DNA of 13,753 nucleotides from assembly GCA_958349075.1 (NCBI GenBank), contig CATWBR010000065.1, positions 1 through 13,753 of the forward strand, given 5' to 3'. Position 1 is the stretch's first letter. Each line of letters starts with the position of its first letter. The notes under the pieces were generated by a model, which was not told where the DNA came from, ran no database searches, and was given only the letters and a program-made list of their open reading frames with translations. Of the stretch, positions 6,763-13,671 are shown piece by piece. The position numbers and the translations under genes were made by a program. This stretch comes from an uncultured Clostridium sp. GTDB taxonomy: Bacteria; Bacillota; Clostridia; Lachnospirales; Lachnospiraceae.

Positions 6763-7943
6763 CAAAAGGAAGATTTGGCATTCACGGCGGCCAGTATATG
6801 CCGGAAACCCTGATGAATGCGGTGATCGAATTAGAAGAGGCATATAACCATTATAAAGATGATCCACAGTTCAACCGGGAACTGACCGATCTGCTCAATG
6901 ACTATGCGGGCAGGCCGTCACGCCTTTATTATGCAAGAAGAATGACGGAGGATCTCGGCGGCGCTAAAATCTACCTGAAAAGGGAGGATTTAAACCACAC
7001 CGGCGCCCACAAGATTAACAATGTGCTGGGTCAGGTTCTTCTGGCGAAAAAGATGGGTAAAACAAGGGTGATTGCCGAAACGGGAGCCGGACAGCATGGG
7101 GTGGCCACCGCTACCGCGGCGGCACTGATGGATTTGGAGTGCGAGGTTTACATGGGGAAGGAGGACACGGAGCGCCAGGCGCTGAATGTCTACCGTATGC
7201 GCCTTCTGGGCGCTAAAGTCCATGCCGTGACAAGCGGAACCGGAACCCTCAAGGATGCAGTGTCGGAAACCATGCGCGAATGGACCAGCCGGATTGAAGA
7301 TACCCATTACGTGCTCGGTTCCTGCATGGGTCCTCACCCCTTCCCCACCATTGTCCGGGATTTCCAGGCGGTCATTTCAAAGGAAATCAAGGAACAGCTC
7401 ATGGAACTGGAGGGAAAACTGCCCAACGCCGTCATGGCCTGTGTCGGGGGCGGTTCCAATGCAATCGGCACATTTTACAACTTTATCGGTGACGATAGCG
7501 TCCGCCTCATCGGCTGCGAGGCCGCAGGACGCGGTGTAAATACCGCCGAAACGGCCGCCACCATTGCCACGGGCAGACTCGGCATCTTCCATGGCATGAA
7601 GTCTTATTTCTGTCAGGACGAATACGGCCAGATCGCGCCGGTCTATTCTATTTCCGCCGGCCTTGACTATCCGGGCATCGGACCGGAGCACGCCTACCTC
7701 CATGACCTGGGACGCGCCGAATATGTGCCCGTCACCGACGACGAGGCGGTCGATGCATTTGAATACCTGTCAAGGCTGGAGGGAATCATCCCGGCCATCG
7801 AGAGCGCCCACGCGGTCGCCCATGCCAGGAAAATTGCCCCGTCCATGGGCAAAGATCAGGTTATTGTCATCACACTTTCAGGCCGCGGCGATAAGGACTG
7901 TGCCGCAATCGCAAGATACAGGGGGGAGGATCTCCATGAATAA
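6759..7943 (+). CDS. trpB: Tryptophan synthase beta chain
   Basis: PLP enzyme that condenses indole, channelled from TrpA, with serine to give tryptophan. The 394-residue length and sequence are those of the standard TrpB1 type rather than the longer TrpB2 form. Lys85 in [10 protein letters not shown] is the PLP Schiff-base lysine, Glu107 in [12 protein letters not shown] is the catalytic acid, GGGSNA (about 230-235) binds the PLP phosphate, and SGRGDKD near the C-terminus completes the cofactor site. The ATG at 6759 overlaps trpF by 4 nt and has AAGGAG (6744-6749). Its 3' end overlaps trpA by 8 nt, consistent with a 1:1 alpha-beta complex. Confidence 0.98.
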   Translation: MTKGRFGIHGGQYMPETLMNAVIELEEAYNHYKDDPQFNRELTDLLNDYAGRPSRLYYARRMTEDLGGAKIYLKREDLNHTGAHKINNVLGQVLLAKKMGKTRVIAETGAGQHGVATATAAALMDLECEVYMGKEDTERQALNVYRMRLLGAKVHAVTSGTGTLKDAVSETMREWTSRIEDTHYVLGSCMGPHPFPTIVRDFQAVISKEIKEQLMELEGKLPNAVMACVGGGSNAIGTFYNFIGDDSVRLIGCEAAGRGVNTAETAATIATGRLGIFHGMKSYFCQDEYGQIAPVYSISAGLDYPGIGPEHAYLHDLGRAEYVPVTDDEAVDAFEYLSRLEGIIPAIESAHAVAHARKIAPSMGKDQVIVITLSGRGDKDCAAIARYRGEDLHE

Positions 7944-8724
7944 AATTACCATAAGGGAGGCATTTGCAGCCGGAAAAGCATTTATCCCATTTATTACCTG
8001 CGGCGATCCGTCGCTCGCTGTCACCGAAGAGTTAGTTTACGCAATGGAGGAAGCCGGGGCCGATTTAATCGAGCTGGGAATCCCGTTTTCCGATCCGACG
8101 GCCGAGGGTCCCGTCATTCAGAGCGCCAACGAACGCGCCCTGGCCGGAGGCGTCACCACGGACAAAATATTTGAGATGGTATCACGCATCCGCGAAAAAA
8201 CATCCATCCCCCTGTTATTTATGACCTATGCCAACGTCGTATTTTCGTATGGGACAGAGCGTTTCGTGCGCACGGCCTCGGAAATCGGCATGAACGGCCT
8301 CATTCTCCCCGATGTCCCGTTTGAGGAGAAAGAGGAATTTGACACGGTCTGCAAAAAATACGGAATTGAATTGGTTTCCCTGATTGCCCCGACTTCTCAC
8401 GCCCGGATCGCTAAAGTTGCCGCAGAGGCCGGCGGTTTCGTTTACTGCGTCTCCTCCCTCGGTGTGACCGGAGTCCGCACCAGTATCACCACGGATGTGG
8501 GCGCAATGATAAAGCTTGTAAAGCAGGCAAAGGATATCCCCTGTGCCGTTGGATTCGGAATCTCCACTCCTGAACAGGCAAAGGCCATGGCCGCCAAGGC
8601 AGACGGCGTGATCGTGGGCAGCGCAATTGTGAAGCTTTGTAAGCAGTATGGGGAGGAGTGTGTTCCCTATGTGAAGGAATACGTAAGGGAAATGAAGGAT
8701 TCCATCCGGGGGATTCATAATTGA
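7936..8724 (+). CDS. trpA: Tryptophan synthase alpha chain
   Basis: Cleaves indole-3-glycerol phosphate to indole and glyceraldehyde 3-phosphate and passes indole to TrpB. The 262-residue TIM barrel shows [10 protein letters not shown] (16-25), [11 protein letters not shown] with catalytic Glu46 (Glu49 in E. coli), [13 protein letters not shown], and the GFGIS and GSAIV phosphate-binding loops. The second catalytic acid, Asp60 in E. coli, is Glu57 here (PTAEGP instead of PLADGP). I recall this in other clostridial TrpA proteins, so it is probably functional. The ATG at 7936 lies inside trpB (8-nt overlap), preceded by GGGGAGGA (7923-7930); the frame stays open far upstream within trpB but that is not coding. 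Last gene of the operon. Confidence 0.97.
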   Translation: MNKITIREAFAAGKAFIPFITCGDPSLAVTEELVYAMEEAGADLIELGIPFSDPTAEGPVIQSANERALAGGVTTDKIFEMVSRIREKTSIPLLFMTYANVVFSYGTERFVRTASEIGMNGLILPDVPFEEKEEFDTVCKKYGIELVSLIAPTSHARIAKVAAEAGGFVYCVSSLGVTGVRTSITTDVGAMIKLVKQAKDIPCAVGFGISTPEQAKAMAAKADGVIVGSAIVKLCKQYGEECVPYVKEYVREMKDSIRGIHN

Positions 8725-8741
8725 CAGTTAAATATTGAATA

Positions 8742-8813
8742 GGCCGGAACCAGGAATCGTCCGATATACATCGGCGTCTCCGGTCCCGGCCCTAACCTGT
8801 CCTGATTCCGGCC
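8742..8813. terminator. Large hairpin between convergent trpA and transporter, with two competing folds
   Basis: GGCCGGAACC (8742-8751) pairs with GGTCCCGGCC (8782-8791) with one mismatch. Alternatively, the extended arm 8742-8755 pairs with 8800-8813 over 14 positions with one mismatch. Both enclose a perfect CCGAT/ATCGG hairpin (8761-8774). The position between two convergent genes suggests a bidirectional terminator. Neither side carries a clean U-tract (moderately T-rich on the - strand side), so termination is inferred from position and stem strength only. Confidence 0.5.
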
Positions 8814-8821
8814 ATTCACTC

Positions 8822-10126
8822 TTATACCGGAATTACTCCCATCACAACAGCTACTATCACTATTGTCAGTGAAATCAGCCACAGCCACACAAAGCTGTGT
8901 TTCTGGTGATCGCCTAGATCCACACCCGTCAGGCCGGTTAAAAGGAAGGTGGACGGGGTCAGCGGGGAGATTGGGAAGCCGACCGTGATCTGCCCGCAGA
9001 TGGCGGCACGCCCTACGGCCAGTGCCGGAACACCGGCTACCTCGGCTGCTACCGCGATAACAGGAAGTACCGCATAGTAGAAGCTGTCCGGATCGAACAT
9101 CAGGGACAGAGGCATCGAGAAGACCGCAACAAATATGGCAATGTGGCCCATGATTGCTATAGGAAGGATATCACAAAGGCCCTGTGCCATTGCCTCCAGC
9201 ATTCCGCATCCTCCCAGGATTCCCGTAAAACATCCGGCTCCGAACAGAGTGGAGGCCATCATCATGGCTGCCACGGCATGTTCGTCCATCCGCTTGCCCT
9301 GCTCTTTCAAATCGCGGTAGTTTACAAGCATAGCGATACAGAGCGCCGCCATAAAACAGCCGGCGGGCGGAAGAATTTCCATTACCAGCGATACGATGGT
9401 AACAACAATCAGCAGAATATTGAACCAGACAAGACGAGGACGGCGTTTGGATTTCTCCGCCTCCGGCAAATCGTCAAATTTCGGAGGCTCAACTGAGATA
9501 GCTTCCAGCGTTCCTTTTAAACGTTTCCTCTCCTTCAGGCCAAACATCACGGCTACTGCAAAGCAGGCGGCTATACCGCAGAGCTGAGGGACAATCATCG
9601 GATTATACAGGTCGGTCAGGGAAACTTCCAGTGCGGTTGCCGCACGGATTGTCGGACCTCCCCAGGGAACCAGGTTCATTGTTCCCGCTCCTGCCGCCAC
9701 CACGGTTGCCAGTACGCGCCGATCCATCTTAAGCTTGTCATAGATAGGCAGAAGCGCCGGAATTGTAATCAAAAAGGTGGTTGCTCCTGAACCGTCCAAG
9801 TGGGTCATCAGCGTGATAATCAGCGTTCCGATACAAATTTTCAAGGGATCCTTTCCAATAATCTTTAATATCTTGTTTACTACAATTTCAAATGCTCCAA
9901 CATCACCCATAATACCAAAAAAGGCAACGGCGAAAATAAACATGACACCGGTGGCGGCCACACTCTTAATTCCCGCCGTTATATAACCTCCCATGCTGGC
10001 TCCCTGTCCCACAAGGACGCAGGCAATCATAGGAACCGCGATCAGTGCGACCAGTGTCGAACATTTTTTTGTCATGATTAAAAGCATCACAATCAATATA
10101 GTCAGTAACCCCGCAATTGCTAACAT
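8822..10126 (-). CDS. CitMHS-family citrate/carboxylate-metal symporter
   Basis: Inner-membrane secondary transporter of the CitMHS family (TC 2.A.11), whose studied members import metal-citrate complexes with protons. The 434-residue protein is almost entirely hydrophobic, with roughly 11-12 predicted membrane segments and a polar loop at about 198-228. Family signatures are the first-half motif THLDGSGATTFL (108-119), NLVPWGGPT (151-159), and the second-half block GQITVGFPISPLTPSTFLLTG followed by GVDLGDHQKHS. The ATG at 10126 has AAGGAGG with a 7-nt spacing. It is divergent from the LysR gene, a classic arrangement for a target of that regulator. The true substrate may be citrate or another di- or tricarboxylate; the hydratase/CoA-transferase pair nearby hints at an acid activated to a CoA ester. 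No signal peptide. Confidence 0.9.
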   Translation of the reverse strand: MLAIAGLLTILIVMLLIMTKKCSTLVALIAVPMIACVLVGQGASMGGYITAGIKSVAATGVMFIFAVAFFGIMGDVGAFEIVVNKILKIIGKDPLKICIGTLIITLMTHLDGSGATTFLITIPALLPIYDKLKMDRRVLATVVAAGAGTMNLVPWGGPTIRAATALEVSLTDLYNPMIVPQLCGIAACFAVAVMFGLKERKRLKGTLEAISVEPPKFDDLPEAEKSKRRPRLVWFNILLIVVTIVSLVMEILPPAGCFMAALCIAMLVNYRDLKEQGKRMDEHAVAAMMMASTLFGAGCFTGILGGCGMLEAMAQGLCDILPIAIMGHIAIFVAVFSMPLSLMFDPDSFYYAVLPVIAVAAEVAGVPALAVGRAAICGQITVGFPISPLTPSTFLLTGLTGVDLGDHQKHSFVWLWLISLTIVIVAVVMGVIPV

Positions 10127-10161
10127 AACTTCTCCTCCTTATATTTTCCTTTATTCCCGTA

Positions 10162-10190
10162 TTTCTATTATTTTTGTTCTATGCTATAAT
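10162..10190 (+). promoter_or_regulatory. Putative extended -10 promoter of the LysR-type regulator
   Basis: A perfect TATAAT (10185-10190) preceded by TG (10182-10183) makes an extended -10; the -35 (10162-10167, TTTCTA) is weak. Transcription would start near 10197, giving a leader of about 107 nt before the regulator. No convincing -10/-35 pair is seen for the divergent transporter, which would fit an activator-dependent promoter. Confidence 0.5.
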
Positions 10191-10203
10191 AACTCAGAGT
10201 GAT
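10189..10203. promoter_or_regulatory. Putative LysR-type operator (T-N11-A dyad)
   Basis: ATAACTCAGAGTGAT is a 15-bp imperfect dyad centred on A10196, with ACTC/GAGT arms and outer AT/AT; T10190 and A10202 give the T-N11-A form usual for LysR-family sites. It overlaps the end of the regulator's -10 element and the presumed start site, as expected for autorepression, and lies about 65-75 nt upstream of the transporter start codon. A GATATATC palindrome follows directly (10201-10208). Site and spacing are visible; binding is inferred. Confidence 0.45.
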
Positions 10204-10303
10204 ATATCGCCCCATAATGCGTGAAAATCCGCGCTTTCGTGTAAACAAACCGGGCTAAAACACCAGTAGTAAATGATATGCGTCACCAGTACGGAGGAAT
10301 CTG

Positions 10304-11209
10304 ATGGAACTATTGCAATTACGCTATTTTAAGGCAGTCGCCGAGAATGAGAACCTGACACAGACTGCAAACCAGCTCTACATTTCCCCTCCCTCTCTGA
10401 GTTCCACCATCTCGCGTCTTGAGAAGGAACTGGGGACGGAGCTTTTTGATCGCCAGGGGAACCGGCTGCACCTGAATGCCAGGGGCTACGTCTTTCTGGA
10501 ACATGTCAACCAGATGCTCGGTTCACTGGATAATGCAGTGTCCGAACTTCGGGATATGGAGGCTCAGCGGGATATTCTTCTCTCTGTCGCCACCACCAGC
10601 CCCAATGTCTGGATTGAACTTTTTTCTTCCTTCCAGCTTGCACACCCGGAAATCCGTGTTACCCACAGCTCACTTCGCCTGGATGAACTTCAGAACCCCG
10701 GCTGTCTTTATAAATATGATTTTGTCATTGCCAGCCCCACCGATGTTCCGGCCCACTGGAAACACAGCGAACTGCTTTATACTGACGACTCCCCCGTACT
10801 TCTGGTCTATCCGGATCACCCCCTCTCCAAGAGAAGGCAGATCAGCCTGACCGAGGTAAAGGAGGACCCCTTCGTCGCCCTCACACCCGGGTTTTCCTCC
10901 CGTAAATACTTTGATGATCTGTGTGCGAAAGCCGGTTTCACTCCGCATATTGCAATCGAATGCGATTATATGATGCGCTCCTACATGGTAATGAAGAAAA
11001 TCGGCGTGGCCCTTGCCACCGCATATACAAACTACGCGCGTCTGTATGACGGAACCTGCTGCATCGATATCATAGAGCCGGTTTTCCCGCGTGTCCAGGC
11101 GCTGTTCCGCGATGAAAAGAGATACATGAACGCGGCCGCGGCCAGATTCCAGGATTTTGCCTGCAGCTTCTATCCAGGCCATTCCTGCCGGAAACGGTAT
11201 CCGTTATAA
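10304..11209 (+). CDS. LysR-type transcriptional regulator
   Basis: DNA-binding regulator of 301 residues, the usual family length. The N-terminal winged helix-turn-helix (about 1-60) is clear: LQLRYFKAVAENENLTQTANQLYISPPSLSSTISRLEKELG is the classic LysR pattern (written here as consecutive motifs LRYFKAVAE, TQTANQLYISPPSLS, ISRLEKELGTELFDR). Residues about 90-290 form the periplasmic-binding-protein-like effector domain. ATG 10304 has GGAGGA (10293-10298) 5 nt upstream. It is divergent from the transporter and convergent with the CoA-transferase. Its stop codon overlaps that of the CoA-transferase. Likely an activator of the flanking genes responding to the transported acid or its CoA product; this is inferred from layout only. 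Confidence 0.94.
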   Translation: MELLQLRYFKAVAENENLTQTANQLYISPPSLSSTISRLEKELGTELFDRQGNRLHLNARGYVFLEHVNQMLGSLDNAVSELRDMEAQRDILLSVATTSPNVWIELFSSFQLAHPEIRVTHSSLRLDELQNPGCLYKYDFVIASPTDVPAHWKHSELLYTDDSPVLLVYPDHPLSKRRQISLTEVKEDPFVALTPGFSSRKYFDDLCAKAGFTPHIAIECDYMMRSYMVMKKIGVALATAYTNYARLYDGTCCIDIIEPVFPRVQALFRDEKRYMNAAAARFQDFACSFYPGHSCRKRYPL

Positions 11210-12466
11210 GACGCCATCCGCTTTCAATCCGGCGATCCGTTCCTGGGTGATGCCCAGAAACTCGGCGTATATTTTCTCATTGTCCTGCCCCAGCAGGGGT
11301 GCAGGCTTTGTGATGCGCGGCGCCGTCTCCGTCATTTTAACCGCATTACCGTTCACATGCATTTTCCCAATCACGGGATGTTCCACAACGGGGAACATAT
11401 CTCTGGCAACGGCAATATGCTCATCTTGTACGATCTGGCTGATATCGTAGACGGGGCCTGCCGGAACTCCTGCATCCAGCGCCATGGAAACAAGCTCCTT
11501 AACCGTATAGTTCCTGCTCCATCCCTCGATCAGTATCTTCAGTTCGTCCATATTTTCCACTCGCAGTACATTTGATAAAAATCTCGGGTCGTCTGTCCAT
11601 TCCGGATGGCCTGCAACTTCACGGCTGAAAATCTCAAACAGTTTCTGGTTTCCGCAGGCAATGATGCAAAGGCCGTCCCTGGCCCGGTAAGAATCATAGG
11701 GCGCCAGGGCCGCATAGGCATTTCCATTCCGTTGATAAACCTCCTTGGTCACCCAGTAACGTGTAAAAGCATTTTCCAGCGACACCGCAATGCTGTCCAC
11801 CAGGGCAATATCCACCTTCTGCCCATGTCCAATCAGCGTTCTGGCGTGGACGGCGGCCAGCACTCCGATCGCCATATTCATTCCGCCCAGAATATCTCCC
11901 ATGGCATTGCCGGCCCTGGTCGGCTCCCCGTCCTTCGGGCCGGTCAGACTCATCAGTCCTCCCATGGCCTGGGCCAGGATATCGTAGCCGGGCCGCTTTG
12001 AGTACGGGCCATAGGAACCAAATCCCGATACCGAAGCATAGATAATCTGGTCGTTTACCTTTCTCAGTTCCTCATAGCCGAGTCCCAGCTTTTCCATGAC
12101 TCCAGGCCGGTAGTTTTCAAGCACCACATCGGCTTTTTTTACCATTTCCATAAAAATGGATTTTCCTTCTTCTGCTTTCAGGTTCAGCGTAATGCCGTAT
12201 TTACTCCGGTTCAGCATTGCAAAATAGGCGGATTCACCGTTTACGTACGGGCCGTAAGCCCTGCTGTCATCTCCCGTCCCGGGCCTCTCGATTTTAATAA
12301 CCCTGGCTCCCATATCTCCCAGCACGGAACTGCAGAACGGTCCGGCGACCACCCGTGTCAGATCCAGAACCGTCAGGTCGCTGAGCGCCCCCGTCTCTTT
12401 CATTCCCTCTCCCCTTTCTTTCTCTTCTTCCTTACCTTTTTCCCTGTCCGGTTCCTGCTTCATCAT
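11204..12466 (-). CDS. CaiB/BaiF family III CoA-transferase
   Basis: Family III enzymes move CoA from a donor thioester to a carboxylic acid in the cytosol through an Asp-bound intermediate. The 420-residue protein shows the N-terminal VLDLTRVVAGPF block (33-44), ENYRPGVMEKLGLGYEEL (117-134), SGFGSYGPYSKRPGYD (147-162), and the catalytic aspartate Asp191 in NAMGDILGG. The start at 12466 overlaps the stop of the upstream hydratase (ATGA) with GGAGG nearby. That adds a 21-residue, very charged leader (KGKEEEKERGEG) not typical of the family. An internal ATG at 12403 with GGGGAG upstream would remove it, placing the Asp at 170, near 169 in formyl-CoA transferase. Substrate is not deducible: carnitine, formate/oxalate, succinate/mesaconate and aromatic-acid transferases share this fold. 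Confidence 0.92.
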   Translation of the reverse strand: MMKQEPDREKGKEEEKERGEGMKETGALSDLTVLDLTRVVAGPFCSSVLGDMGARVIKIERPGTGDDSRAYGPYVNGESAYFAMLNRSKYGITLNLKAEEGKSIFMEMVKKADVVLENYRPGVMEKLGLGYEELRKVNDQIIYASVSGFGSYGPYSKRPGYDILAQAMGGLMSLTGPKDGEPTRAGNAMGDILGGMNMAIGVLAAVHARTLIGHGQKVDIALVDSIAVSLENAFTRYWVTKEVYQRNGNAYAALAPYDSYRARDGLCIIACGNQKLFEIFSREVAGHPEWTDDPRFLSNVLRVENMDELKILIEGWSRNYTVKELVSMALDAGVPAGPVYDISQIVQDEHIAVARDMFPVVEHPVIGKMHVNGNAVKMTETAPRITKPAPLLGQDNEKIYAEFLGITQERIAGLKADGVL

Positions 12467-12924
12467 TCCTCAGGCCTCCTTTTATCAACCATGCGGCGCA
12501 GGGTTCCGTCCGCCACCGCCTCATCCCTCTGATTCAGTACCTCATATTTCATCCCGATGATTCCCCTTTTTCCCTCCTTTGTCTCTCTCTTATCCTCAAT
12601 CATAAGACGGAGCCGTATCGTGTCCCCTATCTTAACCGGTTTCAAGAACCTCCATTTATCGATTCCCAGAAAAATTGAATTTTTAAAAATGCCGATTCTG
12701 ACGTAGAGACCATTGGCAATGGCGAGCGTCAGCATTCCATGCACAATTCTGGTTCCGTATGGAGTAGTCTCGGCAAAAGCCTCGCTTGTGTGCAGCTCAT
12801 TATAGTCTCCGGTGATGCCGGCAAACTGAAAAACATCGGATTCGCTGACCGTGCGCGACGGCGACAGAAACTCGTCCCCCACATCCACATCCTCGTAAGT
12901 CAGCAATGTTTCTTCTCTTTTCAT
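12463..12924 (-). CDS. MaoC-like (R)-specific enoyl-CoA hydratase/dehydratase
   Basis: A 153-residue single hot-dog domain protein that should add water to an enoyl-CoA, or the reverse. The hydratase motif FAGITGDYNELH places catalytic Asp40 and His45 five residues apart, as in PhaJ-type hydratases, and RIVHGMLTLAIANGL follows. The start at 12924 is chosen because GGGAGG lies 8 nt upstream; an in-frame ATG at 12945 has no ribosome binding site. It is the first gene of a two-gene operon and its stop overlaps the CoA-transferase start, implying coupled production of enzymes acting on the same CoA ester. Candidates include itaconyl-, mesaconyl- or crotonyl-type thioesters. The motif supports the fold and chemistry, not the substrate. 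Confidence 0.92.
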   Translation of the reverse strand: MKREETLLTYEDVDVGDEFLSPSRTVSESDVFQFAGITGDYNELHTSEAFAETTPYGTRIVHGMLTLAIANGLYVRIGIFKNSIFLGIDKWRFLKPVKIGDTIRLRLMIEDKRETKEGKRGIIGMKYEVLNQRDEAVADGTLRRMVDKRRPEE

Positions 12925-12960
12925 TCTAAATCCCTCCCAATTCATTTTTATGTATTTACA

Positions 12961-12997
12961 ATATCACTTGAAACAATTAATTGTATATCACATTTAA
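12961..12997 (-). promoter_or_regulatory. Putative operator/promoter region of the hydratase-CoA-transferase operon
   Basis: Two direct copies of ATATCAC (12961-12967 and 12985-12991), 24 bp apart, flank a perfect 12-bp palindrome ACAATTAATTGT (12973-12984). Read on the - strand the copies are GTGATAT, a motif also present at the LysR-type dyad (10199-10205). A -10-like TACAAT (- strand, about 12981-12986) lies among them with no matching -35, which would suit an activator-dependent promoter. The start codon at 12924 lies about 40-60 nt downstream. Confidence 0.4.
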
Positions 12998-13080
12998 AGT
13001 TAAGGGAGGTTAATTTGGAATGAAACTCTTTGGGAAAAGGACTCGATATAAAGCCGTATTGAGAATTTATTGGGAATCCG

Positions 13081-13096
13081 TTAACTTTGAAGTTAA
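13081..13096. repeat. 16-bp palindrome TTAACTT-TG-AAGTTAA
   Basis: A perfect 7-2-7 inverted repeat lies in the gene-free stretch upstream of the hydratase. Its right half plus two bases (AAGTTAAGG) recurs as a direct copy at 12997-13005, 93 bp away. This looks like a protein-binding site, with the second copy as a half-site close to the hydratase promoter. No regulator can be named. Confidence 0.4.
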
Positions 13097-13165
13097 GGTT
13101 TGTCGTCTGAATTGATACATTATTTTAACGTCGGCCGTCTCCCTTTACGCGGCAGACTCTTTATT

Positions 13166-13237
13166 CGCGCCGAGCGCGGCCGCATAGCGGCATATTACAT
13201 CTTCGCGCGAGTGCGCATCCTGCCCGGAGGGCTTTTT
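13166..13237 (+). other. Cluster of short GC-rich hairpins ending in a T-tract
   Basis: Three perfect small hairpins follow one another: CGCGC/GCGCG (13166-13178), GCCGC/GCGGC (13179-13191) and GCGC/GCGC (13205-13216). A fourth, GCCC/GGGC (13222-13232), is followed by TTTTT (13233-13237), a minimal terminator shape. The GC content contrasts with the AT-rich flanks. This could be a small structured RNA, but the only upstream promoter candidate is weak (TACATT near 13116-13121). A reading frame through it (13100-13306) lacks a credible start. Confidence 0.25.
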
Positions 13238-13270
13238 CATATCATAGGAGCACTTTCCAATGATATAATA

Positions 13271-13316
13271 AAGGGTATCCCTCCGGCCGTATGTTACGGC
13301 CTTTAGGGATACCCTT
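13271..13316 (-). terminator. Strong intrinsic terminator of the small membrane protein gene
   Basis: AAGGGTATCCCT (13271-13282) pairs perfectly with AGGGATACCCTT (13305-13316), and an inner GGCCGTA/TACGGCC stem (13285-13301) closes on a TGT loop: about 19 base pairs with a small interior loop. On the - strand it is followed by TTTATTATATCATT, a T-rich tail, and it lies 48 nt past the end of the - strand gene that stops at 13364. On the + strand no U-tract follows. Confidence 0.65.
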
Positions 13317-13363
13317 CACCTTGTTTACACTTGTTTAATTTTCATTTGTTCAAAAAACGTCAA

Positions 13364-13597
13364 TTACTCCTCGCAGCATCCGAGATTACGCATAGCCGGA
13401 ACAAACTTGGCCATCAGCGGAATATAAGTAATAACGAAGGCCGCAGCCGCCAACATAAGCAGGCCTTTCCTCCACCGCTTCGGAGCCGTAAGCCCGATGA
13501 CAATACCGGCAGCACAGAGGCAGATTTTAAGAAGAGCCATGTCCTGCCACTTCATTCCTTTAATGTACTCTTCCGCCACATGAAACAATTTCTCCAT
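13364..13597 (-). CDS. Small two-helix membrane protein of unknown function
   Basis: A 77-residue protein: an amphipathic charged N-terminus (1-20, EKLFHVAEEYIKGMKWQD), a hydrophobic helix (about 21-37), a basic turn PKRWRK (39-44), a second helix (about 45-63), and a tail ending in CCEE. The start at 13597 has AAAGGAG with 8-nt spacing; an upstream in-frame ATG at 13672 lies before the promoter and is rejected. It resembles short clostridial proteins that databases sometimes label, without evidence, as phosphate ABC transporter permease; it is far too short to be one. It stands alone, with its own promoter and a strong terminator. Real gene likely; function unknown. Confidence 0.75.
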   Translation of the reverse strand: MEKLFHVAEEYIKGMKWQDMALLKICLCAAGIVIGLTAPKRWRKGLLMLAAAAFVITYIPLMAKFVPAMRNLGCCEE

Positions 13598-13642
13598 AAA
13601 TTCGACTCCTTTCTTCAAAATACGCCGTGTTCTTATAGATTC

Positions 13643-13671
13643 ATTGTAACATGATGATGTGCAGATTTCCA
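13643..13671 (-). promoter_or_regulatory. Putative promoter of the small membrane protein gene
   Basis: On the - strand, TGGAAA (13666-13671), a 17-nt spacer and TACAAT (13643-13648) with an upstream TG (extended -10) form a plausible sigma-A promoter. Transcription would start near 13636, about 40 nt before the start codon at 13597. It supports choosing that start. Confidence 0.55.

Noticed and set aside
7663..7935. N-terminal extension of trpA within trpB
   Set aside because: The open frame overlaps conserved trpB sequence; ATG 7936 has a strong ribosome binding site and the family N-terminus.
13331..13654. 107-residue + strand frame opposite the small membrane protein
   Set aside because: Antisense to a better-supported gene with promoter, ribosome binding site and terminator; no hydrophobic or domain pattern of its own.
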